Below are positions 1 to 7,998 of a stretch of DNA of 12,490 bases, piece by piece. Numbering within the stretch: the stretch's first letter is position 1; each line of letters starts with the position of its first letter. Both the position numbers and the translations under genes were made by a program. The DNA comes from Pseudopedobacter saltans (GTDB lineage: Bacteria > Bacteroidota > Bacteroidia > Chitinophagales > Chitinophagaceae): NCBI GenBank assembly GCA_003241175.1, contig QFOI01000059.1, forward strand, positions 1-12,490, given 5' to 3'. The notes beneath the pieces were generated by a model, which did no database searches, was not told the DNA's origin, and saw nothing but the letters and a program-made list of their open reading frames with translations.

Positions 1-373
1 ATGTAATTGCTTTTAAGATAAGCGTATTGGTGTCATTATGCAATATTTTTTCCCACAAGCTATTGTCTAAAGTGTGAGGAATGGCATCTGTACTGTTTTC
101 CTTGTTGTTTTTTATTCTCTTATAATATTCTAATATTTTATATTTAAGAATCTTTTGTAGATACAAAATAGGGTTATCCTCGATCTGATTTTTTTTCTTG
201 TAAAAGACAATGAAAGAGTCTTGGACGATCTCTCTGCTTAATTCGAAATCTCCTGTTTTTTTTAAAGCTATGTTCAGAAGTAATCTCAAATGCTTTTTGT
301 AAAAAACATCAAATGCGATCTCGCTTCCATCCTGCCATTGTTTTAGAAGTGTATTGTCTTCAACGTTAGTCAC
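1..373 (-). CDS. ECF RNA polymerase sigma factor (partial, C-terminus off the left edge)
   Basis: This is the N-terminal 124 residues of an extracytoplasmic-function sigma-70 family factor, which would direct RNA polymerase to a small regulon. The frame is open from 373 to the window edge. Residues about 8-88 look like region 2: an early DNTLLKQWQDGSEIAFDVFY segment (compare the usual LL..l..GD..AF..lY) and REIVQDSFIVFYKKK near residue 47, matching the ediVQDvFl.lw.k signature. The window ends where region 4 should begin, so the helix-turn-helix is not seen. Sigma factors of this type are about 170-200 aa, so roughly 60-70 residues are missing. There is no ATG in the frame. The in-frame stop at 383-385 leaves GTG at 371-373 as the only plausible start, and it places the family N-terminus correctly. 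The gene is divergent from fecR, its likely regulatory partner; the usual order is sigma then fecR on the same strand. Confidence 0.88.
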   Translation of the reverse strand, partial: MTNVEDNTLLKQWQDGSEIAFDVFYKKHLRLLLNIALKKTGDFELSREIVQDSFIVFYKKKNQIEDNPILYLQKILKYKILEYYKRIKNNKENSTDAIPHTLDNSLWEKILHNDTNTLILKAIT

Positions 374-470
374 ATCAAAAAATTAAATTAAGTTTTCTAA
401 AATAAAAATAAAAACTATATAGGGTTAGACTGCAAATTTAACATTATATATGTAGAAATGCTATTTGCGT
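374..470. promoter_or_regulatory. Divergent intergenic control region between sigma factor and fecR
   Basis: This very AT-rich 97-base gap separates the two divergent starts and must hold the promoters for both the sigma gene and the fecR-susC-susD-tlpA operon, unless the latter begins elsewhere. On the plus strand no TAnnTTTG element at a suitable distance from the fecR ATG is seen. This would be consistent with transcription by an alternative sigma factor, perhaps the one encoded here, but that is inference. No strong ribosome binding site is visible on either side, as is usual in Bacteroidota. Confidence 0.45.
433..440 (-). promoter_or_regulatory. Candidate Bacteroidota -7 promoter element for the sigma factor gene
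   Basis: Read on the minus strand, these bases are TAAATTTG, an exact match to the Bacteroidota housekeeping -7 consensus TAnnTTTG. They lie about 60 bases before the GTG start of the sigma gene, giving a leader of roughly 50 bases. The -33 element (TTTG or TTG about 20 bases upstream) is not clearly present; only a TTTC-like stretch is seen near 455-458. An AT-rich 8-mer of this kind can arise by chance. Confidence 0.4.
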
Positions 471-1586
471 ATGCTAGATGAGTTAAATGATTTATTGAAA
501 AAATACAAAACAGGAAAATGCTCCGACGATGAAGTAATGAAAATTGAAGCGTTCTATGCTTCTTTAGACAAAGCAGAAAGTAATGCACTGCCCAAAATCG
601 TAACAGAAAAATGGTATGATTTTTCAGAATTGGAATTGGAATTGTTGAAGCTAAAGATGCATCGTGGAAAACGTAAAAGGGCGAAGGTTTGGTTTTATTC
701 GGGAGCCGCTGCAATTATTGTCTTATCGATAGGGCTTATTTCACTGTTTAAATATGGCCATGAAAAAGAATTGTCTAGCTTTTTGCCTGGTAAAGATGGT
801 GCAATTTTAAGTTTATCATCAGGAAAGACGATTGAATTGGATGGAAATATCGGTAGCTATATTGAGATGGAAGGTTTGGGGCAAATCTCCGAAAAGGATG
901 GTTTTATGAAATACGTTCCTAGCAAAAGTGTCTCAATGGATGATACAGGTACAAATAAAATCGTTACACCTATTGCAAGGCAATATAAATTAGAACTAGT
1001 TGATGGTTCAAAAGTTTGGTTAAATTCTGGATCTTCCATTGAATTCCCAACTGTTTTCAAAAAAGATATGAGGAGGATTACTATTCATGGAGAAGCATAC
1101 GTTGAAGTAAAACATATTGATAGTATACCTTTTATAGTTAATGTCAATAACCATTTTACGATCAAGGATATCGGGACCGCTTTCAATATATCGGCTTATG
1201 AAGAAGATAAAATTGAAAGTGTAACACTGGTTGAGGGGAAAATACAAATAGGAAATAGTATTCTTTCTCCGTTGGAACAGTTCACAAGGTCTCAAGATGG
1301 CCAGTCCAGTTACAAACGATTAGAGGACGCTACTGATGAATATATTTGGACAAAAGGTTTTTTGAATTTTAATGGGATGGATTATTCGACCTTACTGAGA
1401 AAGATTAGTAGATGGTATGATGTACATGTGGAAATAGTAGGTGAATTGCCAAATCAACATATATCGGGAAACATTCCAAACAACATGCCGTTGACTAACC
1501 TATTAAAAATACTCGGCAACTACGGATTAGATTTCAATTATCGTAACAATACATTATTTGTATCAGGGAAGAAAAATATCCACTAA
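471..1586 (+). CDS. FecR family anti-sigma factor
   Basis: This is an inner-membrane anti-sigma regulator that relays a signal from the STN domain of the downstream SusC-like transducer to an ECF sigma factor. From the ATG at 471 the protein has 371 residues. Its parts are a charged cytoplasmic N-terminal region (about 1-72) ending in a basic RGKRKRAK stretch, one transmembrane helix (about 73-93), and a periplasmic FecR domain (about 164-258). The FecR domain shows QYKLELVDGSKVWLNSGSSI, then FP..F....R.I...GEAYVEV, PFIV, IGTAFNISAY and TLVEGKI. A DUF4974-type C-terminal domain follows (about 297-365), with FNGMDYSTLLRKISRWYDV and a final LFV strand. These are the standard Bacteroidota FecR features. 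The ATG is preferred over a TTG six bases upstream at 465. The stop is 20 bases before susC, implying co-transcription. The likely sigma partner is the divergent gene at 1-373. Confidence 0.95.
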   Translation: MLDELNDLLKKYKTGKCSDDEVMKIEAFYASLDKAESNALPKIVTEKWYDFSELELELLKLKMHRGKRKRAKVWFYSGAAAIIVLSIGLISLFKYGHEKELSSFLPGKDGAILSLSSGKTIELDGNIGSYIEMEGLGQISEKDGFMKYVPSKSVSMDDTGTNKIVTPIARQYKLELVDGSKVWLNSGSSIEFPTVFKKDMRRITIHGEAYVEVKHIDSIPFIVNVNNHFTIKDIGTAFNISAYEEDKIESVTLVEGKIQIGNSILSPLEQFTRSQDGQSSYKRLEDATDEYIWTKGFLNFNGMDYSTLLRKISRWYDVHVEIVGELPNQHISGNIPNNMPLTNLLKILGNYGLDFNYRNNTLFVSGKKNIH

Positions 1587-1606
1587 AATTAACAATTGAC
1601 TAATTT

Positions 1607-4600
1607 ATGAGAAAAAAAGGCACTTTTTTACAGCCTCACTTGAAGGTTGTAGTTAATTCTTGCACGAAGACGAAAGGAAAAAGAACTAGCATTTACGAAA
1701 AAATATTTTCGTTGTTCGTTGTAACGTTATTGATGAGTTTTTGTGTGGTTTTGGGGCAACGAGTTTCTATTCATGCAAAAGATGAAAAATTAACGACTAT
1801 TTTAAAGCAAATAGAAAAACAAAGCAACCACTATTTTATTTACATTAACGAGTGGATGCAACAGGCGAAACCTGTTAATGTGAATTTTGACAATTTGTCT
1901 TTAAAATCAGCCTTGGAAGTATGTTTTGAAAACCAACCATTTACATATGAAATTCAACAATCGACTATTCCTCTTAAATTGAAAAAAAATGATAAGGAAC
2001 AGTCTAGTGGAACAGATATCTTGTCTGGTGTTGTATCCGATTCTATTGGGACGCCAATTGATGGAGTAGTAGTAACTTATTCAAATGGAAAATATGCAAC
2101 TATCACCAACTCCAAAGGTGTTTTTACTTTAAAAAATATTGATTTATCTAAGGCTTTATTGAAATTTCATTCTATTGGATATAGTGATGCATCTGTGTCC
2201 GTTGATGGACGTAATAACATTAGTGTGGTACTAAATCAACAGACGAAGGATTTGGATTCTCTAGGTGTTGTAATCAATACAGGTTACCAACGAATCAATA
2301 GGGAGCGCATGACGGGTGCAGTGTCCACATTAAGTGCTAAGGATTTTAACTCAAGGGTTAATACAGATAATATATTAGATGGGATGCAGGGGAGATTGGC
2401 GGGTGTTCTTATCAACAATGACATACAATTTCAAGGCGGCAATCTTTTTCAGGTAAGAGGTTTGGCAACCATGAGTGGAAACTCTAGTCCCTTGATCGTT
2501 GTAGACGGTTATCCAACCACACTTTCCATCAATCAGATCAATCCAAATGAAATCGAGACAATTACCGTGTTAAAAGATGCGGCGGCAGCTTCTATCTACG
2601 GTACTAGAGCCTCGAATGGCGTAATAGTCATTACAAGAATTAAAGGTGCAAAAGGAAATGTCAGCACTCAATTTACTTCTACATTATCCATCAAGCCTCC
2701 CACCAATTACAGTAAATATAAGTTTGCTCCTTCTAATACTTATTTGAATTATAATTATGAAAGAGCCATGAGGGGGCAGTTAGTAGTCAATCCTAATTCT
2801 CAAAATATTTTTTTATCGGGGCTTCAACCAATAGTTGAGTACAACAGAGGTAACATTGACTCAATGGAGTTGGTTAGACAAATTGATGAGATTGGGAGTT
2901 ATGATAATGCAAAGGAATATGCCAATCTTTTCTTAAGACCTAGCACCAATCAACAGTATTACCTGAATATTTCAGGAAGTAGTGATAATGTTAATTATTT
3001 TATTTCGGGAAGCTTTTCAAAAAGAGCACTAGAAGCTAAGAAAAATGGAATCAATTCTTCTTCCATTTCGAGTAGACTTTCTATTAGATTCAACAAAAAA
3101 TTGAGTTTGGATATCAACGAGGATCTTAACTATAATGTGACTAAAACGGCTCCTATTCCTGATTATATGCTGCTGGCTCCTTATGAACGTCTGGCTGATG
3201 ATCAAGGTAATGGTTTGCCCGTATTGTCATTAAGTACAACAAACCCCTATTACAATGCAACACAAATTACGAATGGATACATAGATAATATGGTTAATCC
3301 TTATGAAGATTTTAAGTTAGTAAAACAAAATACCAATTTTTTAAGTAATAGAATTTCTGCTAGAATCAATTATACTATTCGAACAAATTTGAGAGCGACT
3401 GTTTTTTCTATTTTTGAATTTCAAAGACAACAATTAGAGTCTTATTATCCAGAGAAATCTTCTCAGGCAAGGACATTGATCAATTTCGGTACTGAACCTG
3501 ATGGGTATGGAGGTCTTAACCACAATATCCCCAAAGGAGGGGGGTACAATGCGATTATAAATACCAATCTAGGAAGTTTTACTACTAGAGCTCAAGTTAA
3601 TTATGACCCCAAAATAGGAAATGATCATTATTTTAACTTAATTGTGGGTGCGGAAGTGACGAAAGCTGTATCCAAATCCTCTTCTACTTATTTATTTGGT
3701 TACGACGACAACACCTTAAGACAGCTTCCCATTGATTTTTCCTACTTGGCAAACTATGGTGGCGGAGGTGCATACAGTAGGTTTTATCAATCTTTTTCAT
3801 TCAGTAATGCGTTAGCAAAAACTTATTCAGATAATCGTACCATTTCCGGTTATTCCAATTTGATGTACACATTCAAATCTAAATATACCCTATCTGCAAG
3901 TGCTAGGGTAGATCAATCTAATCTTTTTGGAACGAATAAAAAATATAAATACAAACCGCTTTGGTCTGTGGGCGCTAATTGGCAAATAGACAAAGAAAAT
4001 TTTTTGAAGGATAATAAAGTAATTACAGCACTTAGACTTCGGGCATCCTCGGGTTTTAATGGGAATGTTTCCAAAAACAGTATTCCAGATGTGATAGGCA
4101 TGTATTCTACCAATGGTTTTACTCTAGACTATTTGTCAAGTATTAATATTACTAATCTTGCGAATACACAATTGAGATGGGAAACGACATATAATTTCAA
4201 TGTTGGTACCGATTGGACTTTCTATAATAAATGGAATTTATCGATAGATTATTACAGAAAAAATTCTAAAGATGTATTGGGACCAGCCAATATTGACCCA
4301 ACTTATGGAACGAACTCTGCCATTTTGAATTCCGCTGATATTAGAAACAACGGTTTCGAATTTTCTTTACATGCAGATTGGATTACACATGCCAAATTCA
4401 ATTGGAATACAGGTCTGAACCTGTCTCTGAACTCTAATAAGGTTAAGAGAGCTTTTTTGGCAAATATATACAAGACGTCAGGTCAATTTTTAAATAATCC
4501 TAATGCTTCCTTATTCATGGAAGGTTATCCTGCATCTCCTATGTTTGCGTATAACTATGCTGGATTAGATGACAATGGCTTTCCACTGGTTTACGATAAG

Positions 4601-5161
4601 TCCAATAATCCAATACTCATAGGTCAGTATCCTGAAAATATTGCAGATACAGGAAGGGCTCTCTTAAACTATATGGGAAGCACTATACCACAAACAATTA
4701 TTGGGTTAAGCAATAGGTTTGATATTGGAAGATTTTACGTATATACAATGCTCAATCTATATACAGGATTCAAGCGACGAATACCTGCCTTAACACCCAA
4801 TACTTTGCATCCGCTAGAGGGAGCAGACAATTATTTTAGGAATCCTGGTGATCAAGCCAATACAAATGTTTTTGGGTTTTATTATGGGGATCTTTATAAC
4901 AATAATCTATTAGTTTACAACTATGCTAGCAGCAATGTCATTAATGGAAGCTATTTGACATTAAATGATGTGACGTTTGGTTATAGTCTAAGTGATAAGT
5001 TAGTGAAGCCCATTGGGTTGTCTAATTGTAGTATTAAATTTCAAGCCACCAATGTTTGGACTGTGGGTTTCAACAAATACAATACAAGTCTTGCAACCGG
5101 AAATTTTGCAAAACGATACCTTACGCCCACCTATACAATAGGCATTTTTACTAATCTCTAA
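1607..5161 (+). CDS. SusC/RagA-family TonB-dependent outer-membrane transducer with STN domain
   Basis: This 1184-residue outer-membrane transporter would import a SusD-captured nutrient using TonB energy and signal to FecR. Layout: a basic N-terminal leader and hydrophobic signal segment (about 33-50); an STN domain (about 53-125, VSIHAKDEKLTTILKQIEKQ then YFIY...VNVNFDNLSLKSALE); a carboxypeptidase-regulatory-like domain (about 138-210, LSGVVSDSIGTPIDGV...NSKGVFTLKNI); a TonB-box-like segment near 216-227 (LDSLGVVINTGYQ); the plug (about 230-348) with the SusC signature VRGLATMSGNSSPLIVVDGYP, then NPNEIETITVLKDAAAASIYGTRASNGVIVI; and a long beta barrel to the C-terminus. The STN domain marks it as a transducer rather than a simple transporter, matching the adjacent fecR and sigma genes. 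The substrate is unknown; no glycoside hydrolase or peptidase lies next to it. The 30-residue stretch before the signal segment is common in annotated family members, but a later start (ATG for residue 43) cannot be excluded. Confidence 0.95.
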   Translation: MRKKGTFLQPHLKVVVNSCTKTKGKRTSIYEKIFSLFVVTLLMSFCVVLGQRVSIHAKDEKLTTILKQIEKQSNHYFIYINEWMQQAKPVNVNFDNLSLKSALEVCFENQPFTYEIQQSTIPLKLKKNDKEQSSGTDILSGVVSDSIGTPIDGVVVTYSNGKYATITNSKGVFTLKNIDLSKALLKFHSIGYSDASVSVDGRNNISVVLNQQTKDLDSLGVVINTGYQRINRERMTGAVSTLSAKDFNSRVNTDNILDGMQGRLAGVLINNDIQFQGGNLFQVRGLATMSGNSSPLIVVDGYPTTLSINQINPNEIETITVLKDAAAASIYGTRASNGVIVITRIKGAKGNVSTQFTSTLSIKPPTNYSKYKFAPSNTYLNYNYERAMRGQLVVNPNSQNIFLSGLQPIVEYNRGNIDSMELVRQIDEIGSYDNAKEYANLFLRPSTNQQYYLNISGSSDNVNYFISGSFSKRALEAKKNGINSSSISSRLSIRFNKKLSLDINEDLNYNVTKTAPIPDYMLLAPYERLADDQGNGLPVLSLSTTNPYYNATQITNGYIDNMVNPYEDFKLVKQNTNFLSNRISARINYTIRTNLRATVFSIFEFQRQQLESYYPEKSSQARTLINFGTEPDGYGGLNHNIPKGGGYNAIINTNLGSFTTRAQVNYDPKIGNDHYFNLIVGAEVTKAVSKSSSTYLFGYDDNTLRQLPIDFSYLANYGGGGAYSRFYQSFSFSNALAKTYSDNRTISGYSNLMYTFKSKYTLSASARVDQSNLFGTNKKYKYKPLWSVGANWQIDKENFLKDNKVITALRLRASSGFNGNVSKNSIPDVIGMYSTNGFTLDYLSSINITNLANTQLRWETTYNFNVGTDWTFYNKWNLSIDYYRKNSKDVLGPANIDPTYGTNSAILNSADIRNNGFEFSLHADWITHAKFNWNTGLNLSLNSNKVKRAFLANIYKTSGQFLNNPNASLFMEGYPASPMFAYNYAGLDDNGFPLVYDKSNNPILIGQYPENIADTGRALLNYMGSTIPQTIIGLSNRFDIGRFYVYTMLNLYTGFKRRIPALTPNTLHPLEGADNYFRNPGDQANTNVFGFYYGDLYNNNLLVYNYASSNVINGSYLTLNDVTFGYSLSDKLVKPIGLSNCSIKFQATNVWTVGFNKYNTSLATGNFAKRYLTPTYTIGIFTNL

Positions 5162-5172
5162 TACTGACTACC

Positions 5173-6546
5173 ATGAAATATATTGTTATTCTTTTTTTTA
5201 TATCTACTTTGCTTATTAGCTGTGATAAATATTTAGATATTACACCCAAGGGTTATGTTATTCCATCTTCTTATAGTGATCTGGATTTAGTCTTGAATTC
5301 GGTGACCTTAACAACTACGGGAGCAAATCCTCTGATGAAATTGTCCGATGATGAAGACAACTTATACATAGACCCACAGTCCTTGGTTGAGTTAGATCTT
5401 ACTTATCTTTGGGATGATGATCCTACAAGAGATTTTACCACTAATCCCGCAATTTGGGGAGAGGCTTACAGAAACATTAGTACCTACAATACAGTTATTA
5501 CAAAAATTCCAAGAAATGTGGAGGATTCAGTAGGTAGAAGTATATTGGGGCAAGCATTAGTAGGGCGAGCATATGAATATCTGTATTTGGTTAATTTGTA
5601 TGGTTACATTTACAATGAATCATCTGTCAATACAGACTTGGGGATACCTTGGATGCAAAGTGTTGATTTGGCTTCAGCTATTCCCAATAGAGGAACGATA
5701 AAGGACAATTACGATAGTATTATCACTAATATTGAGAGTTTTATACCTTATCTACCTGACCATAACAGCAATAACAGATATCGTGCAAGCAAATCTAGTG
5801 CTTATAGCATTCTAGCAAGAACGTTTTTGTATATGTCTAGATTTGATTCTGCGTCCTATTATGCCAGTCTGGCCAGCACTGGTTTGGATGTATTGCCGTT
5901 AAATACTTTAGATCCTCAAGCAGATATAAATACTTATAGAATTGCACAATTTCCATCTAATATTTTCCTTAGGATTAATAGATCTGCCATAAAAAATGGA
6001 CCATATTTCGTAGATACTTCATTAACACGATTATTTGATGATACATCAGACTATAGATTGAAATTGAGGTACCTTAAGTCTGATTATTCGACAGGTATTG
6101 ATTCCTTGAGCCTACATACTCGTGGTGGTATAATGACAAATATTTATCCTATAGAGTACAATTTCGGAACTACTGTTGAAGAGATGAAATTAATTATTGC
6201 TGAGGCTGCTGCTCGTAATGGAGATATCGATAAGGCAATGCAAAATGTCAATTTAATCATTCAAAACAATGTCAGTCCATTATCTTATAAACCATTAACC
6301 ACTAATAGTAAAGATTCTGCTTTATACTATGTGATTAGAGAAAGGAGAAAACAATTTGCTTTCACAGGTCTTAGGTGGTTTGACATGCGTAGATTGAAAG
6401 GAGAGGGACTTATTCCAACTATCAATAGGTATGATTATGATGGTAATATCATTGCGAGTCTAGCTCCAAATAGTTGGAAATATGTATTGCAGATTCCTAA
6501 GCAAGTATATCTATTGACTCCTTCAATAGTATTAAATCCAAGATAA
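5173..6546 (+). CDS. SusD/RagB-family nutrient-binding outer-membrane lipoprotein
   Basis: This is the surface lipoprotein lid of the SusC transporter and binds the nutrient before import. It has 457 residues. A hydrophobic signal ends in the lipobox LLISC, with the lipidated Cys at residue 17, followed by DKYLDITPKGYVIPSSYSDLDLVLN, the typical start of a mature SusD (the D.fLd..P...). The middle holds helical TPR-like segments (WGEAYRNISTYNTVI; ALVGRAYEYLYLVNLYG; SSAYSILARTFLYMSRFDSASYYAS). The C-terminal part carries the family signature with RRKQFAFTGLRWFDMRRLKGEG and the closing IPKQVYLLTPSIVLNPR. It is somewhat shorter than many SusD proteins (about 500-600 residues). The gap of 11 bases after susC shows it is co-transcribed with its transporter. 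The ligand cannot be predicted. Confidence 0.94.
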   Translation: MKYIVILFFISTLLISCDKYLDITPKGYVIPSSYSDLDLVLNSVTLTTTGANPLMKLSDDEDNLYIDPQSLVELDLTYLWDDDPTRDFTTNPAIWGEAYRNISTYNTVITKIPRNVEDSVGRSILGQALVGRAYEYLYLVNLYGYIYNESSVNTDLGIPWMQSVDLASAIPNRGTIKDNYDSIITNIESFIPYLPDHNSNNRYRASKSSAYSILARTFLYMSRFDSASYYASLASTGLDVLPLNTLDPQADINTYRIAQFPSNIFLRINRSAIKNGPYFVDTSLTRLFDDTSDYRLKLRYLKSDYSTGIDSLSLHTRGGIMTNIYPIEYNFGTTVEEMKLIIAEAAARNGDIDKAMQNVNLIIQNNVSPLSYKPLTTNSKDSALYYVIRERRKQFAFTGLRWFDMRRLKGEGLIPTINRYDYDGNIIASLAPNSWKYVLQIPKQVYLLTPSIVLNPR

Positions 6547-6565
6547 CAGTTGTTAATAAATAAAT

Positions 6566-7978
6566 ATGAAAAAAGCACTTATTGCCATAGTTTTAATATG
6601 CTTAATAGGTCAAGTTAAGGCGCAAGATTCAAGTAAGGTTTTACTAAAGGCTATCAAGGACTCATTCGCTATCAAAGCCTCTGAAAAATCTATATTGACT
6701 GATGTTAACGCCTATTTTAGTTTGACCAATGATTTGAAACGGAAAGATTCTTTATATCAGGAAGTCGCAAAGATGTACCCTAATGGGACAGTCGCCGCGT
6801 TTTTGTATTTCAACGAAATATTTTCACGTGAATCCCCGCCTTCCGACAGTGAAATGAATGTGAAAGCATTTCTTGCCATTAAGCCTCGATTTTCGAGTGT
6901 AGACTTTACAAAATCTACAAATCCACTTTCTGCCAATTATAATCAAATCCGTTATATGTATTTTAGTTCTTTTATTGATCAGGATTCTGCCTTGACAATG
7001 GAAAAAGTCTATCCGGAACTGAAAACCTGCAATGATTTGAACATGGTTGCGTGGTATGTTTTCGAAAAAGGTACTCATATAAAATTGGCTGAAAAGATTG
7101 CAAAAGATGCAGTTGATAAAGGTTTAGTGGAGCTTTCGGATTCTTCTAAGGTTCCTAAAGAAAATCGCGCTGAATGGAAAAAATATAGTATGACGAATTA
7201 TGCCATGGCATTGGATACCTATAGTCAGATCTTAGCTAAAGAAGGAAACTTTAATGAGGCTAAAACTGCCCAAAAAGAAGCGATTCTAATGTCTGATGCA
7301 AAAGAGGCTACCCTTAATAATAACTATATTTCCCTGCTTTTTTCAGGTAAGGAATTTGATAGTGCTAGGATTTTTGGAGAAAGGATTTTCTTTGCTGGAA
7401 ACGGAGATAAAAACACTATCAATCTATTGGATTCTCTGTTTGTAATTCAAAACCCTAATAAAAGTAGTAAAGAATACATCAAAACATTGGAAAAGAAAGG
7501 CTTAGAAGGACAATTGTTGGACATTGATGGGCCTTCTTTTTCTCTAAAGGACTTAAATGGGAATATTGTTAACTCTAATAATCTAAAGGACAAAATAGTC
7601 GTTATGGATTTTTGGGCTACTTGGTGTGGACCTTGTAAGGCATCATTTCCTGGAATGCAATTAGCCGTTAACAAATACAAGGATAACAAAAATATCGTTT
7701 TTCTTTTTGTGGATACTTTTGAAAGATTTAGTGATCCTAACCAAAGGCACAAAGCCGTTTCTACTGTGATGAAAGATATGAAGCTGAATTTTCAAGTATT
7801 ACTAGATCAACCAGATAAGGGTAACAATTATCTGCTAGCCAGTAAACTAAACTTTAATAGCATTCCTACTAAATTTATTCTCAAAAACGGTAAGATTAAA
7901 TTCAAACTGACCGGTTTTGCGGGAAGCGATGAAGCTGTTCTGGATGAGATGGATCAGGTCTTGGAATACCTCAATTAA
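6566..7978 (+). CDS. Secreted TlpA-type thioredoxin with long helical N-terminal region
   Basis: This 470-residue exported protein probably catalyses thiol-disulfide exchange in the periplasm. It has a cleavable signal peptide (about 1-19, ending VKA before Gln20). A mostly helical region with repeat-like character follows (about 25-315, e.g. NYAMALDTYSQILAKEGNFNEAKTAQKEA, which looks TPR-like). The C-terminal thioredoxin/AhpC-TSA domain (about 320-468) contains VVMDFWATWCGPCKASFPGM, with the WCGPC redox site at 353-357 and the cis-proline loop SIPT around Pro434. Both active-site cysteines are present. Cys155 in the helical part is additional. TlpA-like proteins often follow SusC/SusD pairs in Sphingobacteriia-type genomes, but their exact role there is not settled. 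It begins 19 bases after susD and is the last gene of the plus-strand operon; its stop lies in the left arm of a small inverted repeat. The helical part could not be assigned to a named family. Confidence 0.88.
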   Translation: MKKALIAIVLICLIGQVKAQDSSKVLLKAIKDSFAIKASEKSILTDVNAYFSLTNDLKRKDSLYQEVAKMYPNGTVAAFLYFNEIFSRESPPSDSEMNVKAFLAIKPRFSSVDFTKSTNPLSANYNQIRYMYFSSFIDQDSALTMEKVYPELKTCNDLNMVAWYVFEKGTHIKLAEKIAKDAVDKGLVELSDSSKVPKENRAEWKKYSMTNYAMALDTYSQILAKEGNFNEAKTAQKEAILMSDAKEATLNNNYISLLFSGKEFDSARIFGERIFFAGNGDKNTINLLDSLFVIQNPNKSSKEYIKTLEKKGLEGQLLDIDGPSFSLKDLNGNIVNSNNLKDKIVVMDFWATWCGPCKASFPGMQLAVNKYKDNKNIVFLFVDTFERFSDPNQRHKAVSTVMKDMKLNFQVLLDQPDKGNNYLLASKLNFNSIPTKFILKNGKIKFKLTGFAGSDEAVLDEMDQVLEYLN

Positions 7979-7991
7979 AAAAAGTTAATTG
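7972..7991. terminator. Possible bidirectional terminator between convergent operons
   Basis: A perfect 7-bp inverted repeat, CAATTAA and TTAATTG, is separated by a 6-base loop of AAAAAG. It spans the stop codon of the thioredoxin gene and sits 7 bases beyond the stop of the convergent chaperone gene. The stem has only one G-C pair, so it is weak. Placement between converging operons is the main argument for a terminator. No better hairpin is visible in the 20-base gap. Confidence 0.35.
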
Positions 7992-7998
7992 GCTTACA

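Noticed and set aside
465..470. TTG at 465 as the start of the FecR gene, adding two residues.
   Set aside because: An ATG six bases downstream at 471 is a stronger start codon and gives a normal FecR N-terminus; nothing in the extra two codons argues for the TTG.
374..470. Plus-strand TTTG at 464-467 as a promoter element for fecR.
   Set aside because: It is only a few bases from the fecR ATG and lacks the preceding TAnn, so it cannot be a normal -7 element.
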